From assembly GCA_938038165.1 (NCBI GenBank), contig CALHRB010000271.1:1-7069 (forward strand): 7,069 bases of DNA. Direction: 5' to 3'. Shown piece after piece: positions 1-5,660 of this stretch (its first letter is position 1; each line of letters begins with the position of its first letter). Source of the stretch: Candidatus Kapaibacterium sp. GTDB lineage: Bacteria; Bacteroidota; Ignavibacteria; Kapaibacteriales; UBA2268. Below the pieces are notes generated by a model. It made no database searches. It was not told where the DNA came from and saw only the letters and a list, made by a program, of their open reading frames with translations. The translations under genes were made by a program, and so were the position numbers.

Positions 1-273
1 CTACCAGAGGGAGGAATTTACAACATCAGATTAAAACTTAGCAGTTGTCTTAATGATGTCCCAGAGAAAATTAAGAATGGTTTCAGGGAGACTAAAAAGA
101 CAGAGAAAATTAGAAACTTTGTTTATGTTTTTTCAGCTTTAACAGAATGTAGAGATTATCTTGAACTGATAGATGCATTAAAATATGCAAATACCGAACC
201 TATAAAAAAAGAAGTAGATGCTCTTGGGCGTTTGCTCTCTGATGACAGTTATCCATTAAGATATGAATATTAG
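1..273 (+). CDS. C-terminal part of a small helical protein, possibly four-helix-bundle (23S rRNA intervening-sequence) family
   Basis: Frame 1 is open from the window edge to a TAG at 271-273, giving 90 residues with no in-frame ATG, so the 5' end lies outside the window. The fragment is charged and almost entirely helix-compatible. Its pattern (an LPEGG segment, then IRLKLSS, VPEKIKNGF, EKIRNFVYVFSALTEC and DYLELIDAL) resembles the four-helix-bundle family, where one usually sees FPKEE, QIRRAA, SNIAEG, FIRFL, ALGSLAE and a terminal leucine-rich helix. The resemblance is by eye and the central NIAEG consensus is replaced by EKIKNG. The gene stops 14 nt before flgK, so the two may be cotranscribed. 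Because flgN, which encodes the helical FlgK/FlgL chaperone, often sits upstream of flgK, a divergent FlgN is an alternative. The coding call is firm; the family is not. Confidence 0.6.
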   Translation, partial: LPEGGIYNIRLKLSSCLNDVPEKIKNGFRETKKTEKIRNFVYVFSALTECRDYLELIDALKYANTEPIKKEVDALGRLLSDDSYPLRYEY

Positions 274-287
274 TTTTTGAAATTATT

Positions 288-1730
288 ATGTCAAGTTTTA
301 CCTCATTAGAAGTAGGAAAAAGGGCACTGGCTGCTCAAAGGCTTGGACTGGACGTAACAGGCAATAATATTGCCAACGTCAATACTTCAAATTATTCAAG
401 AAGGGCTGCAAATCTTTCGGAAACAGATCCTAAGCTAACAACGACAGGTTACATTGGAACAGGTGTCCTTGTCGATACCTTGAGAACTTTCAGGGAAGAG
501 TTCTTTGACAAGGAAATCAGAAAAAATGTAGCAAAAAAAGCAGCTTATGAAAACGAAGAAAAGGCAGTAAGTAAAATCGAAGCTATATTGGGTGAGCCAT
601 CAGAAAATGGTCTTAGCGAATTAATGACAGAGTTTTTCAATTCATTTGAAAATCTTTCTGTCAAGCCAGATGATTTGGGATTAAGGAGTAATGTCCTTGC
701 CAAAGCTGAGTCTTTAGTTGAAAGATTTCATACCATTTCCTACCAATTGACTGAAATGAGGAAGCAGACAATTTCCGAACTCAGTCAATCTGTTAATGAT
801 ATAAATAAACTATTGAATGAAATCGCTGATTTGAATGTTAAGATAGTTTCTGCAAAAGCTCAGACAGGTACTGATATCCAGTCTTTTATTGATAAGAGAG
901 TTGAAAAGCTCGAAAATTTGTCCTCTTTAGTTGGAATTCATACTACTTCCAATGACTCAGGAAGTATTAATGTCTTTGTCAATGGCATTAATGTTGTTAC
1001 TGGTAATGTTGCTGAGAGATTAAGGTTAGTCGAATACGTGAATCCATTTTCCGGTGAACAGACTTTGAGATTAGCCACTGTTGATCAAAATGAAGCCATT
1101 AAAAATTATGTTTCTCCGCAGGATGGAATTGTCTATAGTAATTTAAGAATATATAACGTAGTATTGGATGATCTTGAATCAAGCAATTCGTTTTCAGTTG
1201 CCAAACAATTAGATGAGTTAGCATCAGCTTTTGTGCAGAAGTTCAACGCTATTTCCGTTACTGGCTGGGGTCTTGATGATAATGATTTGTTGCCTCCGGG
1301 TAGGTATTTCTTCGAACCAGCTCTTGGGACAGTTAAAGCGTCAAATATAAGATTGTCAGATGATATTAAGAATAATCCGAGAAATATACCAACTTCTGAT
1401 GCTCCCGCTGAACCCGGTAATAATAATATTTGTCTGAAATTTGCCAGATTATCCACTGATTCCACCTTCGTTGACTCTAAAACCGCAATTGATTATTATG
1501 CTTATTTCCTGGCTTCGATTGGTACGATTGGAAGTGAAGCAACGAGCGGGCGAAAAACTACCGACCTGATTTCCCAGCAGCTAACTAACCAAAGAGAAGC
1601 TGTCATAGGAGTGAATCTGGACGAAGAAGCTGTCAACCTGATTAAATTCCAAAAAGCTTTCGAAGCCTCGTCAAGGGTTATAAATATGACAAACGAGATT
1701 TTAGCAACCATTGTTAATTTAGGAAGATAA
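288..1730 (+). CDS. flgK: Flagellar hook-associated protein 1 (FlgK), hook-filament junction
   Basis: This 480-residue protein is HAP1, the first of the two junction proteins that join the flagellar hook to the filament; it is exported by the flagellar type III apparatus. The N-terminal D0 region carries the rod/hook/HAP signature (GNNIANVNTSNYSRR, residues 25-39, after LEVGKRALAAQRLGLDVT). The C-terminal D0 helix is classical (GVNLDEEAVNLIKFQKAFEA, residues 441-460, then SSRVINMTNEIL). Residues about 80-215 are coiled-coil-like, and residues 220-400 form a short variable domain, so the protein is at the compact end of the family. The ATG at 288 gives a native N-terminus (MSSFTSLEVG) but lacks an SD; the leader is TTTTTGAAATTATT. 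It is followed after 3 nt by flgL, the usual partner, which supports the assignment. Confidence 0.95.
   Translation: MSSFTSLEVGKRALAAQRLGLDVTGNNIANVNTSNYSRRAANLSETDPKLTTTGYIGTGVLVDTLRTFREEFFDKEIRKNVAKKAAYENEEKAVSKIEAILGEPSENGLSELMTEFFNSFENLSVKPDDLGLRSNVLAKAESLVERFHTISYQLTEMRKQTISELSQSVNDINKLLNEIADLNVKIVSAKAQTGTDIQSFIDKRVEKLENLSSLVGIHTTSNDSGSINVFVNGINVVTGNVAERLRLVEYVNPFSGEQTLRLATVDQNEAIKNYVSPQDGIVYSNLRIYNVVLDDLESSNSFSVAKQLDELASAFVQKFNAISVTGWGLDDNDLLPPGRYFFEPALGTVKASNIRLSDDIKNNPRNIPTSDAPAEPGNNNICLKFARLSTDSTFVDSKTAIDYYAYFLASIGTIGSEATSGRKTTDLISQQLTNQREAVIGVNLDEEAVNLIKFQKAFEASSRVINMTNEILATIVNLGR
1721..1726 (+). promoter_or_regulatory. Ribosome binding site of flgL inside the end of flgK
   Basis: AGGAAG lies in the last codons of flgK and ends 7 nt before the ATG at 1734. 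It fixes the flgL start and implies that ribosomes finishing flgK can hand over to flgL (3 nt between stop and start). The flgK and motA starts in the same cluster have no such site. Confidence 0.6.
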
Positions 1731-1733
1731 GTT

Positions 1734-2729
1734 ATGAGAGTAACGCAAAAATCAATTTATGTTCCTTTTCAAAAATCACTGCAGGACATTCAGGAAAGAA
1801 AATTTGCAGAGGAAACCCGCTTGACAACCGGAAAAAATTTTAATACGATTTCGGATAATCCTTCAAAGCTTGCCAATGTTAAACGCCTTACTGATATGAT
1901 ATCAAGGACTGAGAAATATCAAGACAATATTCAATACGCTATAAACGAACTTAGAGCCGTCAGCGATGTGATTGATTCTATCTCTGACAAGCTTCATCAG
2001 ATAAGACAACTTGCAATTGATGCTTCTAATGTCGGGAATTCAAGTAATTTATCTACTCTCGGTACTTACATTAAAGGTTTAATCGAAGATGTTGTCAATA
2101 CAGCCAATCAAACTTATAACGGACAGTTTCTTTTTGGCGGCACAAAGACGACCGAAAATTCGATAATTCCAACACCACCCGAAGAAAATAATCTTCCGTT
2201 TGAATTAATAAAAATTGAAGCTACTCCAGAAAATCCATCGGGCTTAGTGGTTGCTTTCAAGGGAAATTTTTCCGATAGAATTTTAAACAAAGATAGCTTA
2301 AGTAGTGAAGTTATTAATACAAAAGCCGATGAATTATTTGGAGAAGGTGGCAAAAAAATGTTTGAATCTTTAATAGACTTGTATAATCTACTGGCTTATA
2401 ACGAAAATGGCCAGTTGAGAAAGGACACTGAAGTTTTCAAAGCTGAGGAAATTGCAAGACTTGATTTGTATCAAAAAGAAATTGCCGGATTTAATGAACA
2501 AATGAACGGAGTAGCTGCGCGGAATGGAATAAGAATGAACAGATTTGAACTCATAAATGAACAGTTAAATAATGAAATCATTAGGCTCAAAGGTTACAGG
2601 TCTGTTGATGAAGATACTGATTTTGCAGAAACTGTTATGAAATTGAATAAAGAGCAAACAGCTTTGCAATATACTTTGCAGGTCGGTGCTAAACTTGGGA
2701 GTCAGACTCTTTTTGATTTTTTAAGATAA
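1734..2729 (+). CDS. flgL: Flagellar hook-associated protein 3 (FlgL), flagellin-like junction protein
   Basis: This 331-residue protein is HAP3, the second junction protein, which adapts the FlgK ring to the flagellin filament. The flagellin-like N-terminus is clear: MRVTQKSIY, then ETRLTTGKNFNTISDNPSKL (residues 27-46, equivalent to the usual TGKRI-SDDP stretch), and QLAIDASNVGN at 92-102. The FlgL hallmark YNGQFLFGGTKT is at 128-139. Residues 145-235 form the variable middle domain. The C-terminal D0 helix runs through DTDFAETVMKLNKEQTALQY (295-314) and ends in SQTLFDFLR. Length fits the family (about 300-420). It lies 3 nt after flgK with a good SD and 14 nt before motA. Flagellin itself was considered and dismissed because of the FLFGGT motif and the flgK linkage. 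Confidence 0.94.
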   Translation: MRVTQKSIYVPFQKSLQDIQERKFAEETRLTTGKNFNTISDNPSKLANVKRLTDMISRTEKYQDNIQYAINELRAVSDVIDSISDKLHQIRQLAIDASNVGNSSNLSTLGTYIKGLIEDVVNTANQTYNGQFLFGGTKTTENSIIPTPPEENNLPFELIKIEATPENPSGLVVAFKGNFSDRILNKDSLSSEVINTKADELFGEGGKKMFESLIDLYNLLAYNENGQLRKDTEVFKAEEIARLDLYQKEIAGFNEQMNGVAARNGIRMNRFELINEQLNNEIIRLKGYRSVDEDTDFAETVMKLNKEQTALQYTLQVGAKLGSQTLFDFLR

Positions 2730-2743
2730 TTTGAAATTCGATT

Positions 2744-3577
2744 ATGAAAGCAAGCACAGCAATTGGAATAATATTAGGCTTTTTGGCTATTTTCGGTGCT
2801 TTTATATGGGAGGGGGGGCAGATTAATACTCTGATAATGCTTCCGGCTATGTTGATTGTTTTTGGAGGAACTCTTGCTGCAGGGCTCGCAGGAACATCAA
2901 TGGAACAAATTCTAAAAATGCCCAAACTTATTTGGCTTGCTTTTTTTCCTCCTCATTATAATCAAAGAGAAATAATAGACCAAATAGTTGATTTTGCTAC
3001 AGTCGCCCGAAGGGAAGGCATCCTTGCTGTTGAATCCAAGTTGATTGATGTGAAACATCCTTTCCTAAGAAAACTTTTCACTCTTTGTATTGATGGGATT
3101 GATCCTGAATCGCTCCAGAAAACTGTTGAGTCCGAAATCAGCTTTGTTTCAAACAGACACAACACCAACATAAATTTCTTTGTTAAACTCGGCGGTTATT
3201 CACCTACTATGGGAATTATCGGCACCGTTATGGGCTTAATAGCAACCCTTGCTGCTGCTGGTTCAGACCCGAACACTTTGATTCATCATATTGCTTCTGC
3301 TTTTATAGCTACTATGTGGGGTATTTTTATGGCTAACATCGTTTGGCTTCCAATCGGTGACAAGCTGAAAACGATGCACAACGAAGAGATGAGTCTTTTC
3401 CAATTAATGCTTGAGGGTGTGATGGCTGTTCAAGTTGGCGAAACCCCTTCGGTTATAAGAAATAAATTAATCGGTTCATTCCCATTGAAAGAACAACAAG
3501 CAATATTAGAGGAACAACTTATCAAACAGGCAAGTTTTGCAAAGCATCAGGTTTATACTACGGAGGAAGTCGCCTGA
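2744..3577 (+). CDS. motA: Flagellar motor stator protein MotA (MotA/PomA family)
   Basis: This 277-residue inner-membrane protein is the ion-channel and torque-generating subunit of the flagellar stator; it normally works as MotA5MotB2. Four membrane segments are visible at about 3-21, 30-50, 148-172 and 182-204. The cytoplasmic loop has the conserved ARREGILAVE (88-97), which carries the charged residues that contact FliG in the family. The channel motif GGYSPTMGIIGTVMGLI (150-166) has the conserved proline at 154, AFIATMWGIFMANIVWLP follows, and the second key proline is at 203. The ATG at 2744 lacks an SD; its leader TTTGAAATTCGATT resembles that of flgK. MotB, usually the next gene, is missing: the next gene is convergent and unrelated. 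A G7 tract falls in codons 23-25. Proton versus sodium use cannot be told from MotA alone. Confidence 0.94.
   Translation: MKASTAIGIILGFLAIFGAFIWEGGQINTLIMLPAMLIVFGGTLAAGLAGTSMEQILKMPKLIWLAFFPPHYNQREIIDQIVDFATVARREGILAVESKLIDVKHPFLRKLFTLCIDGIDPESLQKTVESEISFVSNRHNTNINFFVKLGGYSPTMGIIGTVMGLIATLAAAGSDPNTLIHHIASAFIATMWGIFMANIVWLPIGDKLKTMHNEEMSLFQLMLEGVMAVQVGETPSVIRNKLIGSFPLKEQQAILEEQLIKQASFAKHQVYTTEEVA
2812..2818 (+). repeat. G7 homopolymer tract within motA
   Basis: Seven consecutive G residues, inside GGGAGGGGGGGCAG, encode part of the residues around Trp22-Gln26 of MotA. It is the longest G run I noticed in this AT-rich window; a G6 run at 6940-6945 in the receptor gene is next. A one-base slip would truncate MotA almost completely. 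Whether it varies is unknown. Confidence 0.6.
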
Positions 3578-3609
3578 TATTAAAGCCAACTTTCTCTATC
3601 AGTTTTTTT
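3574..3609 (+). terminator. Candidate rho-independent terminator of the flgK-flgL-motA transcript
   Basis: CTGATA (3574-3579) pairs with TATCAG (3597-3602). Inside it, AAAG (3582-3585) pairs with CTTT (3590-3593) around a CCAA tetraloop, and a run of seven T follows at 3603-3609. The stem starts in the last sense codon of motA and covers its stop. The U tract lies only on the plus-strand side, so it should act on motA and not on the opposing gene. The stem is AT-rich and has an asymmetric internal loop, so strength is uncertain. Confidence 0.5.
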
Positions 3610-4704
3610 AATTTGCTCAACTATTTTTTTTATTTCTTGTGCTCTGTCTTTTGGACAGACAAGTACTGCATCTTCAGTAACAACTACTACAAAATTATCT
3701 AATCCCAATCCCGTAAAAAGTATTTTATTATTAGATTGATTGATGATAGTTGAATTTTCAGAATCCAGCAGAATAATATTACCATCAAGTATGTTTGAAT
3801 TTTCATCTAAATGCCTAAATCTATCGAGTGAGTCCCAGGAGCCAATATCGTCCCAATCGAAAAGAGCCTTTGCAACAACAACCTCTTTGGCTTTCTCCAT
3901 TAAACCATAATCAATAGAAATATCAGGAAATTTGGAAAATATCTCTTTTGCTTCATTAAGAGGTCCATTTAAAGCGGAATCATCCTTGTTCAAATAAACA
4001 TCCCTTAAACTCAGAATTTTTGTTCCGACTTCTGGCAAACAATCTGTCATATCCTCGATAAATTTGTCAATTCTCCAAAAAAACATACCACTATTCCAAA
4101 GGAATTTATCTGAATTCATAAAGAATCTGGCTTTTTGGATATCAGGTTTTTCGTGAAAACTTTTTACCTTCGAAATCTCGAAATTCTGCGAATTGAAATC
4201 AAAAGGAGTTTCTAATTCAATATATCCAAATCCTGTTTCAGGCCTGCTTGGTTTAATTCCAATGGTTGCAAGGACTTTATTTTGACTGACAAAATTCATC
4301 AAATTTTCTATTGTATTTTTGAAACCGTCTATTGGATGAATCAATTGATCGGCTGTTAGAACTGCCATAATTATTTCACTGGGATCATAAGCATAATCAT
4401 ACTTGGCTAAGGCAATGCCAGCGGCTAATGCAAGGCAGGGAGCGGTATTACGCTTATATGGCTCTGCTATTACATTTTGTGGTGGGAACTGACTCAGAAC
4501 CTTCCTTATTGGTGATAAAAGCAATTCTCCAGTGATAATGAATATATCATCCACAGGTATTATTCCGCTTATCCTTTCGATTGACTCTTCCAGCAGGGTC
4601 TTATCAGAATTCAGGTTCAATAATTGTTTTGGTTTTCTTCTCCTGCTCAGGGGCCAGAATCTTTCGCCGGATCCGCCAGCCATAATTACCGCTATTTTCT
4701 TCAT
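3580..4704 (-). CDS. manC: Mannose-1-phosphate guanylyltransferase (GDP-mannose pyrophosphorylase), monofunctional
   Basis: This 374-residue cytoplasmic enzyme makes GDP-mannose from mannose-1-phosphate and GTP, for polysaccharide or glycoprotein glycosylation. The nucleotidyltransferase signature is at the N-terminus (AGGSGERFWPLSRRRKPKQ, residues 9-27). Family motifs follow in order: EPYKRNTAPC (81-90), VLTADQLI (115-122), TGFGYIE (157-163), FHEKP (183-187), WNSGMFFW (203-210), ISIDYGLMEKA (262-272) and FDWDDIGSWDSL (282-293). A C-terminal beta-helix-like tail ends near 374. There is no phosphomannose isomerase cupin domain, unlike the roughly 470-residue bifunctional form. Residue 120 is Gln in TADQ, where the family usually has His (ADH). 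The ATG at 4704 has no SD. The gene converges on motA with 2 nt between stops and diverges from the metal-uptake-like unit, so it probably forms its own transcript here. Confidence 0.92.
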   Translation of the reverse strand: MKKIAVIMAGGSGERFWPLSRRRKPKQLLNLNSDKTLLEESIERISGIIPVDDIFIITGELLLSPIRKVLSQFPPQNVIAEPYKRNTAPCLALAAGIALAKYDYAYDPSEIIMAVLTADQLIHPIDGFKNTIENLMNFVSQNKVLATIGIKPSRPETGFGYIELETPFDFNSQNFEISKVKSFHEKPDIQKARFFMNSDKFLWNSGMFFWRIDKFIEDMTDCLPEVGTKILSLRDVYLNKDDSALNGPLNEAKEIFSKFPDISIDYGLMEKAKEVVVAKALFDWDDIGSWDSLDRFRHLDENSNILDGNIILLDSENSTIINQSNNKILFTGLGLDNFVVVVTEDAVLVCPKDRAQEIKKIVEQIKKTDRESWL

Positions 4705-4709
4705 TATGA

Positions 4710-4739
4710 ATTTTACTTTTGGATTAACAAAACATACAA
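4710..4739 (-). promoter_or_regulatory. Weak candidate sigma-70-like promoter for manC
   Basis: Read on the minus strand, TTGTAT (4739-4734) is separated by 18 nt from TAAAAT (4715-4710), which ends 5 nt before the ATG at 4704. If used, the transcript would be almost leaderless. Composition here is very AT-rich, so a chance match is likely. Confidence 0.2.
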
Positions 4740-4740
4740 T
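4712..4740 (+). promoter_or_regulatory. Candidate sigma-70-like promoter for the Cys/His protein-lipoprotein-receptor unit
   Basis: TTTACT (4712-4717, 4 of 6 matches to TTGACA) is separated by 17 nt from TACAAT (4735-4740, 5 of 6 matches to TATAAT). A start of transcription near 4747 would give a leader of about 30 nt before the GTG at 4777. No good Bacteroidetes-type TTTG / TAnnTTTG pair was found. It overlaps the opposing candidate promoter almost exactly. Confidence 0.35.
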
Positions 4741-4759
4741 AATAATAAAAAAAATAATG

Positions 4760-4795
4760 TAACGTTTTAGGTTAATGTGTTAGTAACAAGGGTTA
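4760..4795. promoter_or_regulatory. Cluster of alternating TAAC / GTTA half-sites, possible operator
   Basis: TAAC (4760-4763), GTTA (4771-4774), TAAC (4784-4787) and GTTA (4792-4795) alternate just downstream of the candidate promoter, giving dyads with 7 and 9 nt centres. Zur-type sites of proteobacteria also have GTTA...TAAC arms, but with a different spacing. Four-base arms in AT-rich DNA are weak evidence. Confidence 0.2.
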
Positions 4796-5142
4796 AGTTG
4801 ACAAGAGCAAAAAAAATAATAACTTATTTATTTAGCATATATTTTTTATGCCTTCTTTCATTTTCTTATTTTCCTTACGGTCACAATTGCAATAGTTGCA
4901 GTTCAAATAATGTTTGTTCTTTATCCGAAAAGCCAAATAACAAAAATGAAAATATTATTGAACCTCATTCCTGCTTTCTATGTATTATAATATCAATAGC
5001 AAATAATACTTTATCAACCGACTCTATTTATTTTGATTCAAATCAAAATTCAAAACCAACTCAGGCATACCCTGATTATTTTATTTTATTACAAAAAAAA
5101 TATAATAAATTAAAAGAAAGAGCTCCTCCTTTGTCCTCCTAA
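4777..5142 (+). CDS. Small Cys/His-rich membrane-anchored or secreted protein, putative metal-binding
   Basis: This 121-residue protein has no assigned function. One hydrophobic segment (about residues 14-33) after a basic start (RVKLTRAKK) looks like a signal peptide or anchor. Behind it come two copies of H-x-C-x2-C: HNCNSC (36-41) and HSCFLC (64-69), with a further Cys at 47. The C-terminus reads KERAPPLSS. From memory, small proteins encoded just upstream of metal-related TonB receptors (DUF2946-like) often pair HC-rich motifs with a terminal RAPP; this is a resemblance, not a verified hit. The start used here is GTG at 4777. A TTG at 4798, 5 nt behind AAGGG, is an alternative that removes seven residues. 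The gene is first in a plus-strand unit with a lipoprotein and a ZnuD-like receptor, and its stop codon lies within a hairpin that can cover the next SD. Confidence 0.7.
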   Translation: MLVTRVKLTRAKKIITYLFSIYFLCLLSFSYFPYGHNCNSCSSNNVCSLSEKPNNKNENIIEPHSCFLCIIISIANNTLSTDSIYFDSNQNSKPTQAYPDYFILLQKKYNKLKERAPPLSS

Positions 5143-5185
5143 ATCTCAAAAATTTAATTAACTTATTTTTTAAAACATTTAGGAG
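5136..5185 (+). promoter_or_regulatory. Stem-loop masking the lipoprotein SD, with the upstream stop codon in the 5' arm
   Basis: CTCCTAAAT (5136-5144) is perfectly complementary to ATTTAGGAG (5177-5185), a 9-bp stem with a 32-nt AT-rich loop. A run of A (5148-5152) facing T (5166-5170) can extend it after an internal loop. The 5' arm includes the TAA (5140-5142) of the Cys/His gene and the 3' arm includes the AGGAG SD of the lipoprotein gene. A ribosome terminating at that stop would cover the 5' arm and expose the SD, the classic geometry of translational coupling. The pairing is seen in the sequence; the function is inferred. Confidence 0.45.
5181..5185 (+). promoter_or_regulatory. Ribosome binding site of the lipoprotein gene
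   Basis: AGGAG is followed by 7 nt and the ATG at 5193. It is the clearest SD in the window placed at a start codon and fixes this start. It is also the 3' arm of the stem-loop at 5136-5185. Confidence 0.8.
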
Positions 5186-5192
5186 AGAAATT

Positions 5193-5660
5193 ATGTTTAA
5201 TACAAAATTTTTCATTGTATTATTATTTGGTGTTTTTCTTTCATTATTTTTTTATTCTTGTTCCGAAAGCAATCCAACTGAGGATGAAGACCATTATGAA
5301 GCTGCCGGTTTGTTGCTAAAACAGGGCAATGCTATCTTTATGAGAATTTTTGAAACAAAAATAGATGATAACTATAATCAGTCAATTATCCTGAAAACAG
5401 GCTCTGAATCATTGGTTTTCTCTGTTGTGTTTCTTAATGAAAACGGAAATGAATTACCAGAACCAACTGATGCTAATAAATCATTCGACTGGGTCATTGA
5501 TGATAAAACTATTGTAATTCTTGAATACGATAATAAAAACAAATGGTCATTCAGATTGAAAGGATTGATAGAAGGGACAACAAATCTTGAATTGAGACTG
5601 AATCATAATGATCATCCGGATTTTAAAACGCCTAAGATACCTGTTATTGTCGGCAAATAA
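5193..5660 (+). CDS. Small lipoprotein encoded next to a ZnuD-like receptor, putative metal-binding
   Basis: This 155-residue protein has a typical lipoprotein signal: residues 2-20 are hydrophobic and FFYSC places the lipidated cysteine at 23, followed by an acidic and polar linker (SESNPTEDED). The mature part looks like a single beta-rich domain (about 35-153), with DHYEAAGLLL (33-42), SFDWVIDD (97-104), KWSFRLKGLIEGTTNLELRL (117-136) and HNDHPDF (138-144). His34, His138 and His141, with the adjacent Asp and Glu residues, could bind metal. I recall small lipoproteins of this layout (a GLVL-like start, a WSFRLRGL-like segment and HGDHADF near the end) beside TonB receptors in other phyla, but no family name is certain. 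The stop overlaps the receptor start by one base, so the two are probably translated together. A role as surface or periplasmic metal-handling partner of the receptor is inferred. Confidence 0.8.
   Translation: MFNTKFFIVLLFGVFLSLFFYSCSESNPTEDEDHYEAAGLLLKQGNAIFMRIFETKIDDNYNQSIILKTGSESLVFSVVFLNENGNELPEPTDANKSFDWVIDDKTIVILEYDNKNKWSFRLKGLIEGTTNLELRLNHNDHPDFKTPKIPVIVGK

Noticed and set aside
1133..1711. Minus-strand open frames of 110 and 69 codons opposite flgK
   Set aside because: They lie wholly within flgK, whose motifs are clear, and their products show no recognisable domain.
2114..3171. Minus-strand open frames opposite flgL and motA
   Set aside because: They are antisense shadows of well-supported genes, with no start signals or motifs.
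3580..4704. Bifunctional guanylyltransferase/phosphomannose isomerase
   Set aside because: The protein ends at 374 residues and has no C-terminal cupin domain.
4532..4762. Plus-strand 76-codon frame opposite the start of manC
   Set aside because: It is mostly the complement of conserved manC codons, has no convincing SD, and runs into the A-rich intergenic stretch.
4705..4776. Riboswitch or structured RNA in the divergent intergenic region
   Set aside because: Only about 70 bp, very AT-rich and without any GC-containing stem.
5153..5175. AT-rich near-palindrome (TTTAATTAA and flanks) in the gap after the Cys/His gene as an independent terminator
   Set aside because: There is no GC stem; it is better explained as the loop of the SD-masking hairpin.
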